This document shows positions 36,615-48,369 of a stretch of DNA of 64,000 nucleotides, piece after piece. Every line of letters starts with the position of its first letter. Position 1 is the stretch's first letter. The notes beneath the pieces are model-generated. The model was given only the letters and a program-made list of their open reading frames with translations. It made no database searches and was not told the origin of the DNA. A program made the position numbers and the translations under genes. This DNA is from Monodelphis domestica (lineage: Eukaryota; Chordata; Mammalia; Didelphimorphia; Didelphidae), in NCBI RefSeq assembly GCF_027887165.1, contig NC_077234.1, positions 169,358,388 to 169,422,387 on the forward strand, given 5' to 3'.

Positions 36615-38650
36615 ATTATACTTCAATAAATTATTAAGGACAACTGCTCTGATTTCTTAGAACCAGAGAATAAAATAGAAATAGAAATCACCTCCTGAAA
36701 CAGACCCAAAATGAAATCTCTCAGGAATACTGTAGCCAAATTCCAGAGCTCTGAGGCAAAGGAGAAAATATTACAAGTAGTCTGAAAGAAGCAAATATTG
36801 TGGAGTCACTATTAGGATAATACAAGATTCAGCAGCTTCTACATTAAATGAGCGAGGAGAGAGGGAGGTTTGGAATATCATATTCAAGAGGATAAAGGAA
36901 TTAGGATCACAACCAAGAATCAACTACCCAGCAAAACTGAGTACAAACCTTCAGGAGAAAAAATGGATATTTAATGAAATAGAGGACTTTCAAACATTCC
37001 TGATAAAAGACCAGAGCTGAAAAGAAAATCTGACTTCAAATACAAGATTCAAGAAAAACATAAGAAGTTAACATGAAAGAGAAATCATAATGGAGTCAAT
37101 AATGTTAAATTGTTTATGCCCCTATATGGAGAGATGATATTTGTAACCTCTAAGAATTCTATCATTATTAAGGACAGTTAGAAATAATATACATAGAGAA
37201 CATGAATATGAGTTGACTACAACAGGTTGACTTCACAAAAATAAAATAAAGGGACAAGAATGAGGCATCAACTGGCAATGGGGGAAGGAAGAGGTAGAAC
37301 AGGGGAAATTATCTTATATAAAAGAGGTGAAAAAGAAAAAGCTTTTAAAGTAGAGGAAAAGATGGAAGGTGGCGGGCAATGCTTGAACCTTACTCATTGG
37401 AATTGGCTCAAAAAGGGAATGACATCCGCACTCAGTTGGATATAAAGACCAATCTTACCTGACAAGCAAGTGGGAGAAGGGTAATAAAAGAAGAAGAGGG
37501 AAGATTAAGGGAGAGAGTTGTCAGAGGCAAAACAGACTTTGGAGGAGAGATAGATTAAAAAGAGAGAGAGGACAGGATAAGTAGGTAGAAAAATAGAATG
37601 GAAATAAATAATATACAATTAGTAATTATGGCCGTGAATGTGAATGAGATGAACTTACCTATAAAAGAGAAGCCTTTGGTAGAATGGATTAATAAACAAA
37701 ATCCAATATGTTGTTTATTAAAAAATGCACTTGAAACTGCAAGACACAGTAAAAATAAGGCACTGGAAAGGAAACTATTATGCTTCAGTTGAAGTAGAAA
37801 AAAAGCAGGGGAAACAATCATGTTTTCAAACAAAGCAAAAACAAAAATAGAACTAATTAAAATATAAAAGCAGTGAAAACTATATTATTCTAAAAAATAT
37901 CAGACAATGAAGTAATATCAATACTAAACATATATGTCCCAAATGGTATAGGATTCAAATACTTAAAGAAAAAGTTAAATGAGTTATAGAAGGAAATAGA
38001 CAGTTAAATTATAGTACTGAGGGACCTCAACTTTCCCCTCTCAGGGCTGGATAAATCTAATAAAAAAATAAACAAGTTGAAAAAAATGAATAATTTTTTT
38101 AAAATTTAGATGAAAGTTAAAATTTTTAAAGTTAGTTTCTTTCTCTGGAGAAAACTGAATGAAAATAAAAAGAAATATATCTTTTTTCTCAAATGTACAT
38201 AGCACCTACATAAAAAATAACCATGTATTAGGGAATAAAAATTTCATAACCAAATGCAAAAATGCAGAAATATTATATGCATATTTTTCAGATCATGCTG
38301 CAATAAAAATTACATTCCATAAAGAACCATGGAAACATAGATTAAAATTTAATTGAAAACTAAATAATCTAATCCTAAAGAATGAGGTCAAAGATCAAAT
38401 CATAGAAACAATAATTTCATTAAAGTGAATGCTAACAATGAGATAATACACTAAAATTTATGGAATGCAGTTAAAGCAGCACTGAAGGAAAATTTATATC
38501 TCTAAACACATCAACAAACTAGAGAAAGAGCAGATCAATGAATTGGGAGTGTAACTACAAAAAACTAAAAAAAGAATAAATTAAAAATTCCCAATTAAAC
38601 ATCAAATTAAAAACCCTCCAGTATCAAAGAAGAGATTAAAAAATTGAAAG

Positions 38651-39078
38651 TGAAGAGGTGCATTTCATAAAGAGAGTCTGGACACCCAGAAGTTCAAATT
38701 AATGGAACCAATATTTATTTATTACTGGCCAGGGCAAACCTTCATAATGAAAGCTGCCCCGGACTGAAGGTACAATGCAGTTTTTATTGGGTGTAAGATA
38801 CAAAGCAAACAATATTCATTATGAGACATAACCTTGAAGGAGCAAGCAACCCTTAATGTCTAGAAGCTGTATTGGTCAGTGGTGTAGGGTACAGGACCTC
38901 CCATTATATATCTTATCCTAGCTGGCTGCACTAAGGAAGTTACTTTCTCACAGATACTGACTTTTATGTTGTTTTGGTTCTGAGCTGACTGACAAGCACA
39001 GGAAAGCTCAGTTCTTATTTCTACTTTCTCCAGGAAAAAACAGGTTTTCTGGTCAATGACTTAGTTTACCTCACTTCA
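38651..39078. mobile_element. Solo LTR fossil in the old L1 ORF2
   Basis: The 428-bp block starts TGAAGAGGT and ends ACCTCACTTCA, with AAAG on both sides (38647-38650 and 39079-39082) as a 4-bp target duplication. It lies where the L1 has lost its reverse transcriptase core, so insertion and deletion may be linked. The duplication length suits a class I-like element. Confidence 0.6.
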
Positions 39079-40742
39079 AAAGTAAGGAATCCATTAAATT
39101 AATAAATAAAAGTAGGAGCTAGTTTTATGAAAAAAAGAATAAAACAGACTATATGATAACAATTACATATCACTTTTCACACACATAAAGTTGGATCTAA
39201 ACAACTGAAGAAATATTAATTGCTCATGGTAGATCAAACCAATATAATGAAAATGACAATTCTACCTAAACTAATTTACTTGTGCAGTGTCATACCAAAG
39301 TACCAAGAAATTATTTTAAAGAGCTAGAAAAAATAATAAAAATCATATGGAAGAACAAAACCTTAAGAATATCAAGGGAATTAATGAAAAAAAAAGTGAA
39401 AGTTGGCCTAACAGTACCAGATCTCAAATTGTATTGCAAAGTGATAATCATCAAAATAATTTGATACTGGCTAAAGAATACAGTGGTTGATCAGTAGAAT
39501 TGATTGGTTACATCACACACAGAAATAAATAAAAGTAATCTAGTGTTTGATAAATCCAAAGATCCAGACTTTGGGGACAAGAACTCATTATGTGATAAAA
39601 AGTGCTGGGAAAACTGGAAAGCAGTTTGGCAAAAACTAGATATAGACCAGCATCTCACACTGTACACCAAGATATGATCAAAATTGGTAAATGATTTAGA
39701 TATAAAGGGTAATATCATAAGCAAATTAGGAGAACATGGAATATTTTACCTATTAGATCTATGGATAAGTGAAGAATTTATGGCCAAACTAGAGATAGAG
39801 GGCATCATGGGATATAAAATGTCTAATTTTAATTACATTAAACTAAAAAGGGTTTGCACAAACAAAACCAATATAGCCAAGATTAGAAGGAAGGCAGGAA
39901 ACTACTTAGGGGAAAAAATTATAGCAAATTCTTCTGATAAAGGCCTCATTTCTCAAAAATATAAAGAACTGAATCAAATTTATAAAACTGAATCATTCCC
40001 CAATTGATAAGTCATCAAAGGGTATGAACAGGCTGTTTTCAGAAGAAATTAAAAAAAATCTATAGTCACATGAAAATGCTATATATCACTGATTAGAGAA
40101 ATGCAAATTATAACAATTTTGAGGTACCTCACACATATCAGATTGGCTGATGTGAAGGAAAAAGAAAATGACAAATGTTGGAAGGGATATGGGAAAATTG
40201 GGACACCCCTTAATTGGGGAATGGCTGAACAAATTGTGGTATATGATGGTGATAGAATACTATTGTGCAATAAGGACTGATGACCTGGAGGATTTCTATA
40301 TGAACTAGAAGAACCTCCAGGAAATGATACAGAGTGAAATGAGTGGAACCAAGAGAACAGTATGCACAGAAAGTTGAAACATTGTGGAATAATCAAATGT
40401 AATGGCCTTTGCTACTAGTAGTAATATAATGATCCAGGACAATCCAGAAGTTCTTTTGAGAAAGAATACTATCCACATTGAGAGAAAGAACTGTGAAAGT
40501 AGAAATGAAGAATAAAAACATATGACTTATCACTTTTTTATTTGGGTACATGATTTGGGGTTTTGGTTTCAAAAGATTATTGCAAAAATGAATAATATGG
40601 AAATAGGTATCAAGTGATAACATTTGTATAACCCAGTGGAATTGCTTGCTGTCTGGGGGGAGAGGGGGGAGAGAAGGGAAAGAAAATGTATCATGTAAAT
40701 ATGGGGGAAATTTTTTTAAGAAAAAAATTAGTATTAAAAAAA

Positions 40743-41029
40743 TTTTTAACAAGAAAAAAATTGGGACACTAATACATTGCTGTGGAGTTGTGAATTAGTC
40801 CAACCGTTCTGGAGAATAGGTAACTGATCAATAAAACGAAATCAATTAGTAAGCTTTTTTTAAGTATCTCTATGTGCCAAGAATTGGGTAATTAAGAAAA
40901 TGAGAATACCCTAGGGCAAATTAAGAAAGTAAGGAAACCAGATAGATTTAGGAAGGCTAATTTTAGGTTTAGGTTTGCTAAGTGCTAGGGATACAAACAA
41001 AAATCCTCTCAAGGAACTTAATTTCTAGG
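40743..41029. other. Stray L1 piece and unassigned sequence
   Basis: 40760-40820 ('ttgggacactaatacattgc', 'tggagttgtgaattagtcca') is L1 ORF2 C-terminal sequence lying beyond the tail of the L1 at 34548. The rest is unassigned. Confidence 0.5.
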
Positions 41030-41212
41030 ATACAACTTCTTCCTCCCTTTCAGGAGGGAACCATATCACATAGTTCACTGGAAAAAAAAAAAAGGAGGTC
41101 AGGTCAGAGAGGCTTCCTCTCATCTCCAATTCCACACTCCAACATCATCTCCCAGATTCTCCTCCCACAGTCCAAGTTCAAAGGATGACAGTTCTCCTGG
41201 AAAACATCATTC

Positions 41213-41308
<96 letters not shown>

Positions 41309-41715
41309 TGTTCTTGATCTCATTCCCTCTTCCCTGTGTCCTTCTGGAACTTGTCCCTTCTATCATTCCTTCTCTCTCTTCAATTTTCTACCTCCCTTTA
41401 ATTTGCTGGCTCCTTCTGTGCTGTACAAAAACATGCCTCCGTCTCTCTTCTCTTTGAAAAACATTCCCTTGATCCCACCATTCCTAGAAGCAATCACCTT
41501 AAGTCTCTCCTCCTCTCTTCCATGACTACACTCTTGGGAAAACATCTCTATTTTCAGGACCTCCACAGTCACACTTGCACTCATTATTCAGTCCCTGACA
41601 ATTCTGCTTCCACCTAATAGAAACAGCCGTCTCCAAGATTTCCCAAGGCCTTTACTTATTCTCTATAACTGGTTCTCTGAAACCTCTGACCCTGATGACC
41701 ATTCTTTCTCTCTAG
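41030..41715 (+). repeat. L2 ORF2-derived fragment with a (TC)n expansion
   Basis: Pyrimidine-rich coding-type sequence similar to the L2 fragment at 20290: 'aacattcccttgatcccacc', 'cctccacagtcacacttgca', 'ggcctttacttattctctat'. The (TC)42 array sits inside it. Confidence 0.5.
41221..41304 (+). repeat. Pure (TC)42 microsatellite
   Basis: Eighty-four bases of uninterrupted TC dinucleotides. Such a pure purine/pyrimidine mirror tract can form triplex (H) DNA and is expected to be length-polymorphic. The open frames across it on both strands are artefacts. Confidence 0.99.
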
Positions 41716-42127
41716 ATCAGGGGGTCTTAGCTATTAAAAAAAAAAAACAACTTTTACCTTCTGTCTTAGAAACAAAACTAAGTATTGGTTCCAAGGCAGA
41801 AGTATGGTCAGGGCTAGGCAATGGGGGTTAAGTGACTTGCCCAGGGTCACATAGCTAGGAAGTATATGAGGCTAAATTTAAACCCTCCAGACTCCAGACC
41901 CAGAACCCTAAGCACTATGCTACTTCACTGTCCCCAATTTGATTGGGGTATATAAAGAAAATCTGGTCTCATCCATATATGTGGTTGGAAAAGTGAGAAG
42001 AGTAACAATAGGGTAATAATAACATCAGCCTTATTATGAAAATAGTTTTGTCCTCATGGACTGCTCATGAAAAGGGTCACTGGGCCTCATGGGGATCCTC
42101 CTACCACCCTTTGACTATCACTGCTCT
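41716..42127 (+). mobile_element. Old hAT-type element opened by a reverse SINE
   Basis: The left end 'gatcagggggtcttagct' and a right end near 'gactatcactgctctaag' suggest an old hAT-derived element. A complete reverse SINE occupies 41745-41937 ('taccttctgtcttagaaaca', 'gggttaagtgacttgcccag'). Confidence 0.45.
41745..41937 (-). repeat. tRNA-derived marsupial SINE, reverse
   Basis: The reverse complement reads head 'ggggacagtgaagtagca', middle 'gctatgtgaccctgggcaa' and tail 'tctaagacagaaggtaaaag'. It lies in TEX30 intron 1. Confidence 0.85.
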
Positions 42128-42183
42128 AAGCCTATAAATTGATTACAAAAAAAAAAAAAAAACAAAAGTGCTAGCCAAACCTA

Positions 42184-43067
42184 TGTGAGTCTTAAAAATT
42201 CTCAGACCCTACTTCAGAAGATTTGGTTAAGACCATTCCCCATTTAAACAATGAAGGGACTTAGATCAGGAATGTGAGACCTCTACTTCACCCATACTTA
42301 AGCATGCCTTGGGGAAGATAAAGTTGTAAACTCCTTGCTGAACAATGAAAAGTACTTAACCCATACTTATAGTAAGGCAAAAGCACTTAAGCTGTGCCTA
42401 TTTTTAGATCTAATACAAAAAGATGCTAAGTACCTATAAAGGTCAGGCAACTTGTAAACTTGCAAGGAGCAAAGAGGGGAGAACTTACTCAGAGGTGTGA
42501 ATTAAGAATGATCTGTCCTTTGGAAAACGTCTACTGTGATTGGTAGATGTAAGAACTTAGGGGAGGTGACATAGGAGCTCAGAAAGGGCTCCGGAGATCA
42601 TTCAGCTGGGAGATTCAGTTTGCCAAAGCTGAATTGGAGAGAGGCAGTTTGCCAGAGCTGCCTTGAAGGACTTGGTGGCTGAACTTAGTTCAGCTTGCCG
42701 AAGCTGAACTGGTGGGTCTCTCTGAACACTAGAATCTTGCTTGGGACAAATCTTGTGGTGAGTTGATAAAAGACTGACTGATCTCGCTCTCTTAAGACTT
42801 AAGCCTTAAGGCTGGCCTAAGCTGGCCTAGCCCTTTTCCTACTATTCCCTCTTACTCTGTTTCTCTTCCTTTCTTTTAATTCCTTTATTTGTATTAATTA
42901 AAATCTCCATAAAAACCCAGCTGACTTGGGTATATTTCATATTTGGGAAATTTTCTCTGGGGACCACTTTATTTTTAATATAAAAAACATATCTTTGCGG
43001 TCACAGTTTAAGGCAACCACTCTTTTAACTGCCACAGTTTATGCCATACACTCTTTTAACTGTTACA
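42184..43067 (+). mobile_element. Solo LTR fossil (class I-like), 884 bp
   Basis: It starts TGTGAGTCTT and ends AACTGTTACA. The segment 'cagctgacttgggtatattt' followed by 'tctctggggacc' is the forward form of the family seen reversed at 22719-23408. A short internal duplication ('actcttttaactg' twice) lies near its right end. Flanking duplication is not clear. It is the first of six LTR-like blocks between 42.2 and 47.3 kb. Confidence 0.7.
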
Positions 43068-43194
43068 CCCAAGAGATACTTTTGTGAAGAGTGAATCAAA
43101 CTTTCTTTGTCTATCAATCAGCAACTTTTAAATTAATCAATCAAGAACTCAAAGCACCCCTACTTAACTAAGTAAGAGAATTTACAAGTCACTT

Positions 43195-43707
43195 GCTAGA
43201 GTAGGTGACAACTCCAGAGGCCACTGCCAACCCCCTTGGGCAGTGCTAGACAAAGTGAAAGACTGCAATTGGTTCCTGTAAAGTGGAGGAAGGGACAGGA
43301 AGTGACAAAAGGACTATAAATCCTGAACTTCCTGTCCAAGGGGGTTCAGTTCTTTAGAACTAGGCTTTTGGACTTCGCCTTTGGAGACTCTGAGTTAGGG
43401 AGCTAGGTGAGTAGCTGGCCTTCCTTTCCTGACTTCTGGAGAGAATGGTTCCAGAGAGGCCTTCATTTCCTGGAGGCTGTGTTGGTGGAACCCTTGCTAA
43501 AGATACCACCAGGGCCTCTGGCTGAAGGTTACTGAGCCCTGCCAGGGCTGAGCCGGACAGCAGAGCAACACTTATAGTGACAGGCTAGACATTCTCTCTA
43601 CCCTCTTCTTACATTTCTCCATTTTCACTCTTTCCACCTCTTTGTAAATAAAGCTTCAGAAAGTCATTTTGACTAAAGCTATCATATTTTTTTAAATCGG
43701 TAACTAC
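43195..43707 (+). mobile_element. LTR-like fossil
   Basis: A GC-richer block with a TATA-like 'ggactataaatcctgaactt', an AATAAA at about 43647 and a terminal '..aactaca' has the layout of an LTR (U3, R, U5). Ends are approximate and no target duplication is evident. Confidence 0.45.
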
Positions 43708-43869
43708 AATATTACTTTAGAACTTTCATATTAGCATAAAAACCTACACTTTTATATTCTTACAGTTTACTCAACTAGGAGTCCACTATTCTAATAAAAC
43801 AACAAGGCTAGTCCCTATCATGAATGCTTGTCTTCGGATAATCCTTTTCTTGTATCTCAGTCACCCTTG

Positions 43870-44046
43870 TGTAGTTTGATAAAAATCTGTATTTTTTTTA
43901 TTCAAAAGTTTTTTTTCTAAATGACAGAATCTGTATATGATTTTTCTTACTTTTATTATTGATATGATTAAATTTATCATTTTCTACTATTAAACCAATC
44001 TTGCATTCTTGGTATAAATTCAACTTTATCTCTCTTATTGGCCTAC
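43870..44046 (-). repeat. L1 ORF2 reverse-transcriptase fragment, reverse
   Basis: The reverse complement reads 'gaatttataccaagaatgca', 'agattggtttaatagtagaa', 'aaaatcatatacagattctg'. This is the L1 reverse transcriptase segment after the GFIPG motif. The same segment recurs twice, forward, at 45830 and 46190. Confidence 0.7.
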
Positions 44047-44050
44047 TTGC

Positions 44051-44492
44051 TGTATACCACATAGGATAAGACAGTCTCTCTCTGGCATGGGACTCAGGGT
44101 TTCCTCTGGACACCCCAAACTCATGCAGGAAATTCTTCCTTGTGTAAAAATGGAGACTTGAATCCAGGACTCCAGTCCCCAGAAGTCCTTGCTCACTTCC
44201 CAGAATGCCTTGTAATTTCACTGAATTCTCACCTGGGCCAAGAGCAAATTATTATTTAAAGGGTCTCTGCCTACAGCGGGGTCTCTTCTCTTCCTGTCTC
44301 CACTGGCAAGCAGATGCATCTCATGATGTGAGTGAAATTTGAATGGGCCTCTCGGCCCACCTAGCACGTGCTTCTCTTACTTGTATATTCCTAAATTCCT
44401 TATCTTAAATAAACCTCTAAAAATATAATACTCCTTGCAGAGAGAAACTAATTTCTACCTGCTTCAGTTTCCCCCAAATTTTAATCTTAACA
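44051..44492 (+). mobile_element. Solo LTR fossil, 442 bp, 5-bp duplication
   Basis: The ends are TGTATACCAC..ATCTTAACA. CTTGC is repeated on each side (44046-44050 and 44493-44497). An AATAAA lies near 44407. The element landed in the L1 fragment at 43870 or at its edge. Confidence 0.68.
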
Positions 44493-44502
44493 CTTGCATT
44501 CT

Positions 44503-44948
44503 TGTAATACTGAGGAAAAGGTGACCCTGAGCATCAGAGACCCATGATAAGGAAAGAGCCCTGGGAGAAATATTCCCCTTGGACTCTCCCCTAGATTTTG
44601 TGATGAACGCAGATATACACCTCCCAGTTCTACTCTGATAAGCATCAGGTTGTATCTAAGACATCTAATTGTCCCCTGAACTATTCCAGTCACCCCTTGT
44701 GTCTTCGGGACACAAGACATCAATTCATCCCTGCTCGAGTGGCAAACCACTTCTGCTTACATGGCAATATCATCCCATCTCTTCATCTCTAGTCATGTAA
44801 CCCCTGTTGTCTAAAAGGTAGAAGCAGCCCAGAACCCATCTCCTCCAGGAGACAGGGTCTATTCTTGCACCTGTCTCCCTGTCATTCAACACTGCTTTCA
44901 AATTAATAAATCGCTTTATATTTTTAAGCTAATTTTTGATGTCTGTCA
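44503..44948 (+). mobile_element. LTR-like fossil, 446 bp
   Basis: It begins TGTAATACTGAGG and ends ..GTCTGTCA. An AATAAA ('ttaataaatcgctttat') lies near its right end. The flanks TTCT and TTCC are at best an imperfect duplication. It abuts the LTR at 44051-44492 with only ten bases between. Confidence 0.5.
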
Positions 44949-45196
44949 TTCCTGAAAAGGGTACCCATCCAGTTCCAGGGTTTTACTTCAAAGCTCTCCC
45001 ACAATCATCTCCAACTTCTAGGCCATTTCCATTCTTCAAGACAGAACAAATCATAAGTGAGTATCCAAAAACAAAACAAAACAGGACAAGATGGACTCAC
45101 AAGTGAATTCTATTAAACATTCAAAAAACAATTTCATTTTTGCATAAATTGTTTGCAGAAATAGCAAAAGAAGGGATCCTAAAAAATTTCTTCTAT

Positions 45197-45653
45197 TGTG
45201 TTCCAAGTTCAGTCTGACACCAAAAGAATTTTTCTTTGGAGTTCTGCTCATCTCAGGCAAAGCTTTTATGGAGTTATGGAGAGAGGTAGCTTAGGCTGGT
45301 GGAAGTGGAACTACCTTCCCCAGGAGCAGTGAGGGATAGGATTTTTATAGAGGAAAAGTCCACGTCCAGAAGGCCCTACGCTGGGCTTGAGGAGATGGAC
45401 AAGCACTCCTGGGTGGCTCTACACAGGCAGAAACTAGAGGAATTTCCCCTGATGGTTGGTCACTGGAGGGAGCCAAGTGTCCTTAGAGTCAGATAAGTGC
45501 CCTGGCCTTTGACTGGGGCTCAGGCTGATAATGTTTGGTCCTCAGGGGGTCTAGCCCCCATTAGTGCCCTTTGCCCTGACATTTGTGCAGGTGCCTGGGT
45601 CAGTCCAGTCTGATGTCATTTGGTGCCTCACTCAGGGATCCCAGCCCCAATCA
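45197..45653. mobile_element. LTR-like fossil in L1 ORF2
   Basis: It begins TGTGTTCCAAG and ends CCCCAATCA. It interrupts L1 sequence, with TTCTAT before and TTTCTA after. GC content is higher than in the L1. Family unknown. Confidence 0.55.
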
Positions 45654-45983
45654 TTTCTAGAACACAGATATGATTTTCATACATAAACCAGAGAGAATCA
45701 AAACAGAAAAAGAAAGCTATAAATCAATATGCCTAATGAAGATGGCAACAGTAATTTTCAATAAACAATTACTAGCAAAGAGGCTAACTAAAGCAACCTA
45801 TCGGAAAGATTATACATTATGACTAAGTTTAATTTATACCAGGAATGCAGGATTGGTTTAATATAAGGAAAAAAACATATTTTAAAATTAATAAATGAAT
45901 TAACCTTATCAATAATAAAACAAGAAAAATCATATACAGATTATATATATAGATTCAGAAAAACATTCTGTTAAGATACTAGA

Positions 45984-46112
45984 TAGCTGTGTGACCCTGG
46001 GCAAGTCACTTAACCCCCATTGCCTAGCTCTTACCACTCTTCTGCCTTGGAACCAATACACAGTATTGATTCCAAGACGGAAGGTAAGAGTTTAAAAAAA
46101 TAAAAAATAGAA
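45984..46112 (+). repeat. 3' part of a tRNA-derived SINE
   Basis: 'tagctgtgtgaccctgggca', 'agtcacttaacccccattgc' and 'tgccttggaaccaatacaca' with an A-rich tail; the head is missing. Confidence 0.85.
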
Positions 46113-46793
46113 AAACACTAGAAAACAGAAACAAGTTAAACTTCCCTTTATATCTAAAACCAAATTAGCATTATATGTAAGAGGGATAAAGGTGAATTTA
46201 TAACAGGAATGTAAGATTGGTATAAAAGTAGAAAATGATAAACTTAATTAACCAAATCAATAATAAAAACAAGAAAAATCATGTAGATTCTATTCAGAAA
46301 AAAAAGCTTTTGAATAAAAAAATACTTATTTCTGTTTAAGATACTAAAAACATAGCCTTAAAACAATAAAGAGTATATATTTAAAACTAAGTTACCATTT
46401 TATGTAAGAGGGATAAATGAAAATTCTTTCCAATAAAATCAGGGGTGAGATAAGTTTGACCCTTGCCTCCATTTCTAAATAACATCGATATTTACATATA
46501 TTTATATTACATGTATTATATAATTTTTTAAATTTTGTGATATAAATAAAATATTGAAATATATAAAATACATGTTTACGTATAATATAAATACTATAAA
46601 TTCTGATTAAAGCAATAAGACAAGAAAAAGAAATTAAGGGAAAAGAAAAAACAAAACTATGGCTTTCTACAGATTAAACAATGATATACTTAAGAATCCC
46701 AGAGTCAACCAAAATTAATTAAAACAATGATTTCACCAAACCTACAGGATATAAAATAAATTCACATAAATCATCAACATTTCTATATAATAC

Positions 46794-47294
46794 TGTCAAC
46801 TGGGTTTGGGGGAAGCCCAAGTTTTGCCCCTGTACCCTGACAACTCAGCCCATGGGAAGTCCCAGACTGACCCCAGTTCCAACTGTACAATAGACCTTAA
46901 AATATTTAATAATCCCAGTTTAGGTGGGACTAGTGTGGACAGAATCAAATGTTAAGTACCCTTTTTGTCTTAGAAGCCTCTCCCTTTGTATCAGAGTTCT
47001 CTTGCAGGAAGCCCAACCCTTGGCTGGACACTTTCTTTAGTAGCCACTCTCTGATACCCTAGCCTCTGGCTACAGCCTCTTTCCCAAGCCAGTTTGTGAA
47101 CTATGTATACTTGCTGTACCTTGTTCCCCAAATAAGCTCCCTATGTTCTATTATTCTTTGGAGAATCATCTAACCCTGTGATTCTCTCTGAGACACTGTC
47201 CCCAGAGCCCTTTTGTAATGGATCTGTCTCTTTCCTAACTAAAGACTTGGTTTTGCTGACTACTTTGAAGGTAATGTGTTTTTCCAGGTTGACA
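46794..47294. mobile_element. Solo LTR fossil, 501 bp, ends intact
   Basis: It starts TGTCAAC and ends GTTGACA, a perfect 7-bp inverted repeat with TG..CA. ATAC is duplicated at 46790-46793 and 47295-47298. The 4-bp duplication suits a class I (ERV1-like) element. Only the LTR remains, as after recombination between two LTRs. It interrupts the L1 at 45057. Confidence 0.85.
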
Positions 47295-47789
47295 ATACCA
47301 AAAAAAAAAAACCCAGAAGGAGCTAAGATGGAAAGGGAGAAATTTCATTTAAAATAACCACAGAACTGTATAAAATACTCGAAGAGTTAATATGCCACGG
47401 TAAGCAAGAAAATTATATAAATACAACTGTTAACCACTGTTTACCAAAATATAGACCTAAATAATTGGCAAAATACTTATTGCTCATAGGTAGGAAAAGA
47501 AAATATAATAAAAATTACAACATTATTCAAATTTCCTTAGTCGAAGCCATACTGATCAACTAAAGGATTATTTTACATAACTAGAAAAAAATAATAAATT
47601 TATACGAAGGTCAAAAGATCAAGAATCTCAAGGGAAATAATAAAAAAGTGGGAAAACAAAAAAGTATTAGCAGCAGAATTAATTTTTAACTATACTATAA
47701 AGCAGTAAATATTAAAACAACCAGTGGATTGAGGGAGGAAGAGGTAAAGAAAATAGATTTCTATTAATTTTTTTAAAAGCAGAATGAAA

Positions 47790-47945
47790 AAGATTATTAG
47801 CACTGAGCTCCACCAGGAGTCTTTGATTCAAATTCTATTTCTATTACTACTTTTCTGATCTTGAGCCTCATTTTCCTCACCTCTAAAATGAGGGGGGTTG
47901 GATTACATTGGAAGATTTCCAGTTCTTAATCTCAGATTCTGTGAA
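47790..47945 (+). repeat. MIR SINE
   Basis: 'ttgagcctcattttcctcac', 'ctctaaaatgaggggggttg' and 'gatttccagttcttaatctc' give MIR forward. It lies in TEX30 intron 1. Confidence 0.65.
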
Positions 47946-48369
47946 TGCTTTTCCTCTTTACCTTGGAGTCTTGAAACCTTTAGCTCCCTTCACCCTCCTA
48001 AATGCCCAAAGGGTCAGAATATCTTGGAAAGCCAAGTAAGTTAAACTGTACAAGGGGCACAGTCCTTTTAAACTTTGGAGAAGGAAATTAAAACCTGGCA
48101 CAGTACTGGGTGCTGGGGTAGGGGGTCGCTGGGACGTACAGTAAAAGACACCTGGAGGACTCTTCTTTCCGCTCAGGAGAACCCACTATTAGTCAAGAAG
48201 TACTAGGCATAGAAATACACAAACGACACCCGTTCCGGTCCTTTTAGAGCTTACAGTCTTGGGGAAGGAGGGAAGGAGCTAACGGGAAAAAACAACCATC
48301 TCTACACAATTATCTAATAGATCTTCCTTTCCTGGGCACTAAAAAAGTTATAATAAAGTACCTAGAACT

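Larger units (their letters stand above)
34548..40742 (+). mobile_element. Old L1 LINE in TEX30 intron 1, twice split by LTRs
   Basis: The 5' end 'gaggtgcagagccaagatgt' marks a different L1 subfamily from the copy at 11052. An ORF1 remnant runs from about 35420 to 35848 and 36620 to 37070 ('caaagagagataatttaaga' for the RRM start). ORF2 begins near 37600 ('gtgaatgtgaatgagatgaa') with the endonuclease, SDH intact near 38290, to 38650. Most of the reverse transcriptase core is missing, and the C-terminal part runs 39110-40150. The 3' UTR ends near 40742 with an A-rich tail. Stops and indels are numerous. Confidence 0.85.
45057..47745 (+). mobile_element. Old L1 ORF2 fragments, interrupted by LTRs and a SINE
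   Basis: Pieces of ORF2 in order: 45083-45196 ('atggactcacaagtgaattc'), 45654-45983 (reverse transcriptase start, 'aggaatgcaggattggttta'), 46113-46793 (partly repeating that segment, then 'gatttcaccaaacctacagg'), and 47295-47745 (post-RT part, 'aaggtcaaaagatcaagaat'). Interruptions are LTR 45197-45653, SINE 45984-46112 and LTR 46794-47294. All frames are decayed. Confidence 0.75.

Noticed and set aside
40743-40830. Separate short gene or RNA after the L1 tail
   Set aside because: The sequence is L1 ORF2 C-terminal material.
41178-41457. Open frames of Ser-Leu and Arg-Glu repeats
   Set aside because: They are translations of the (TC)42 microsatellite on both strands.
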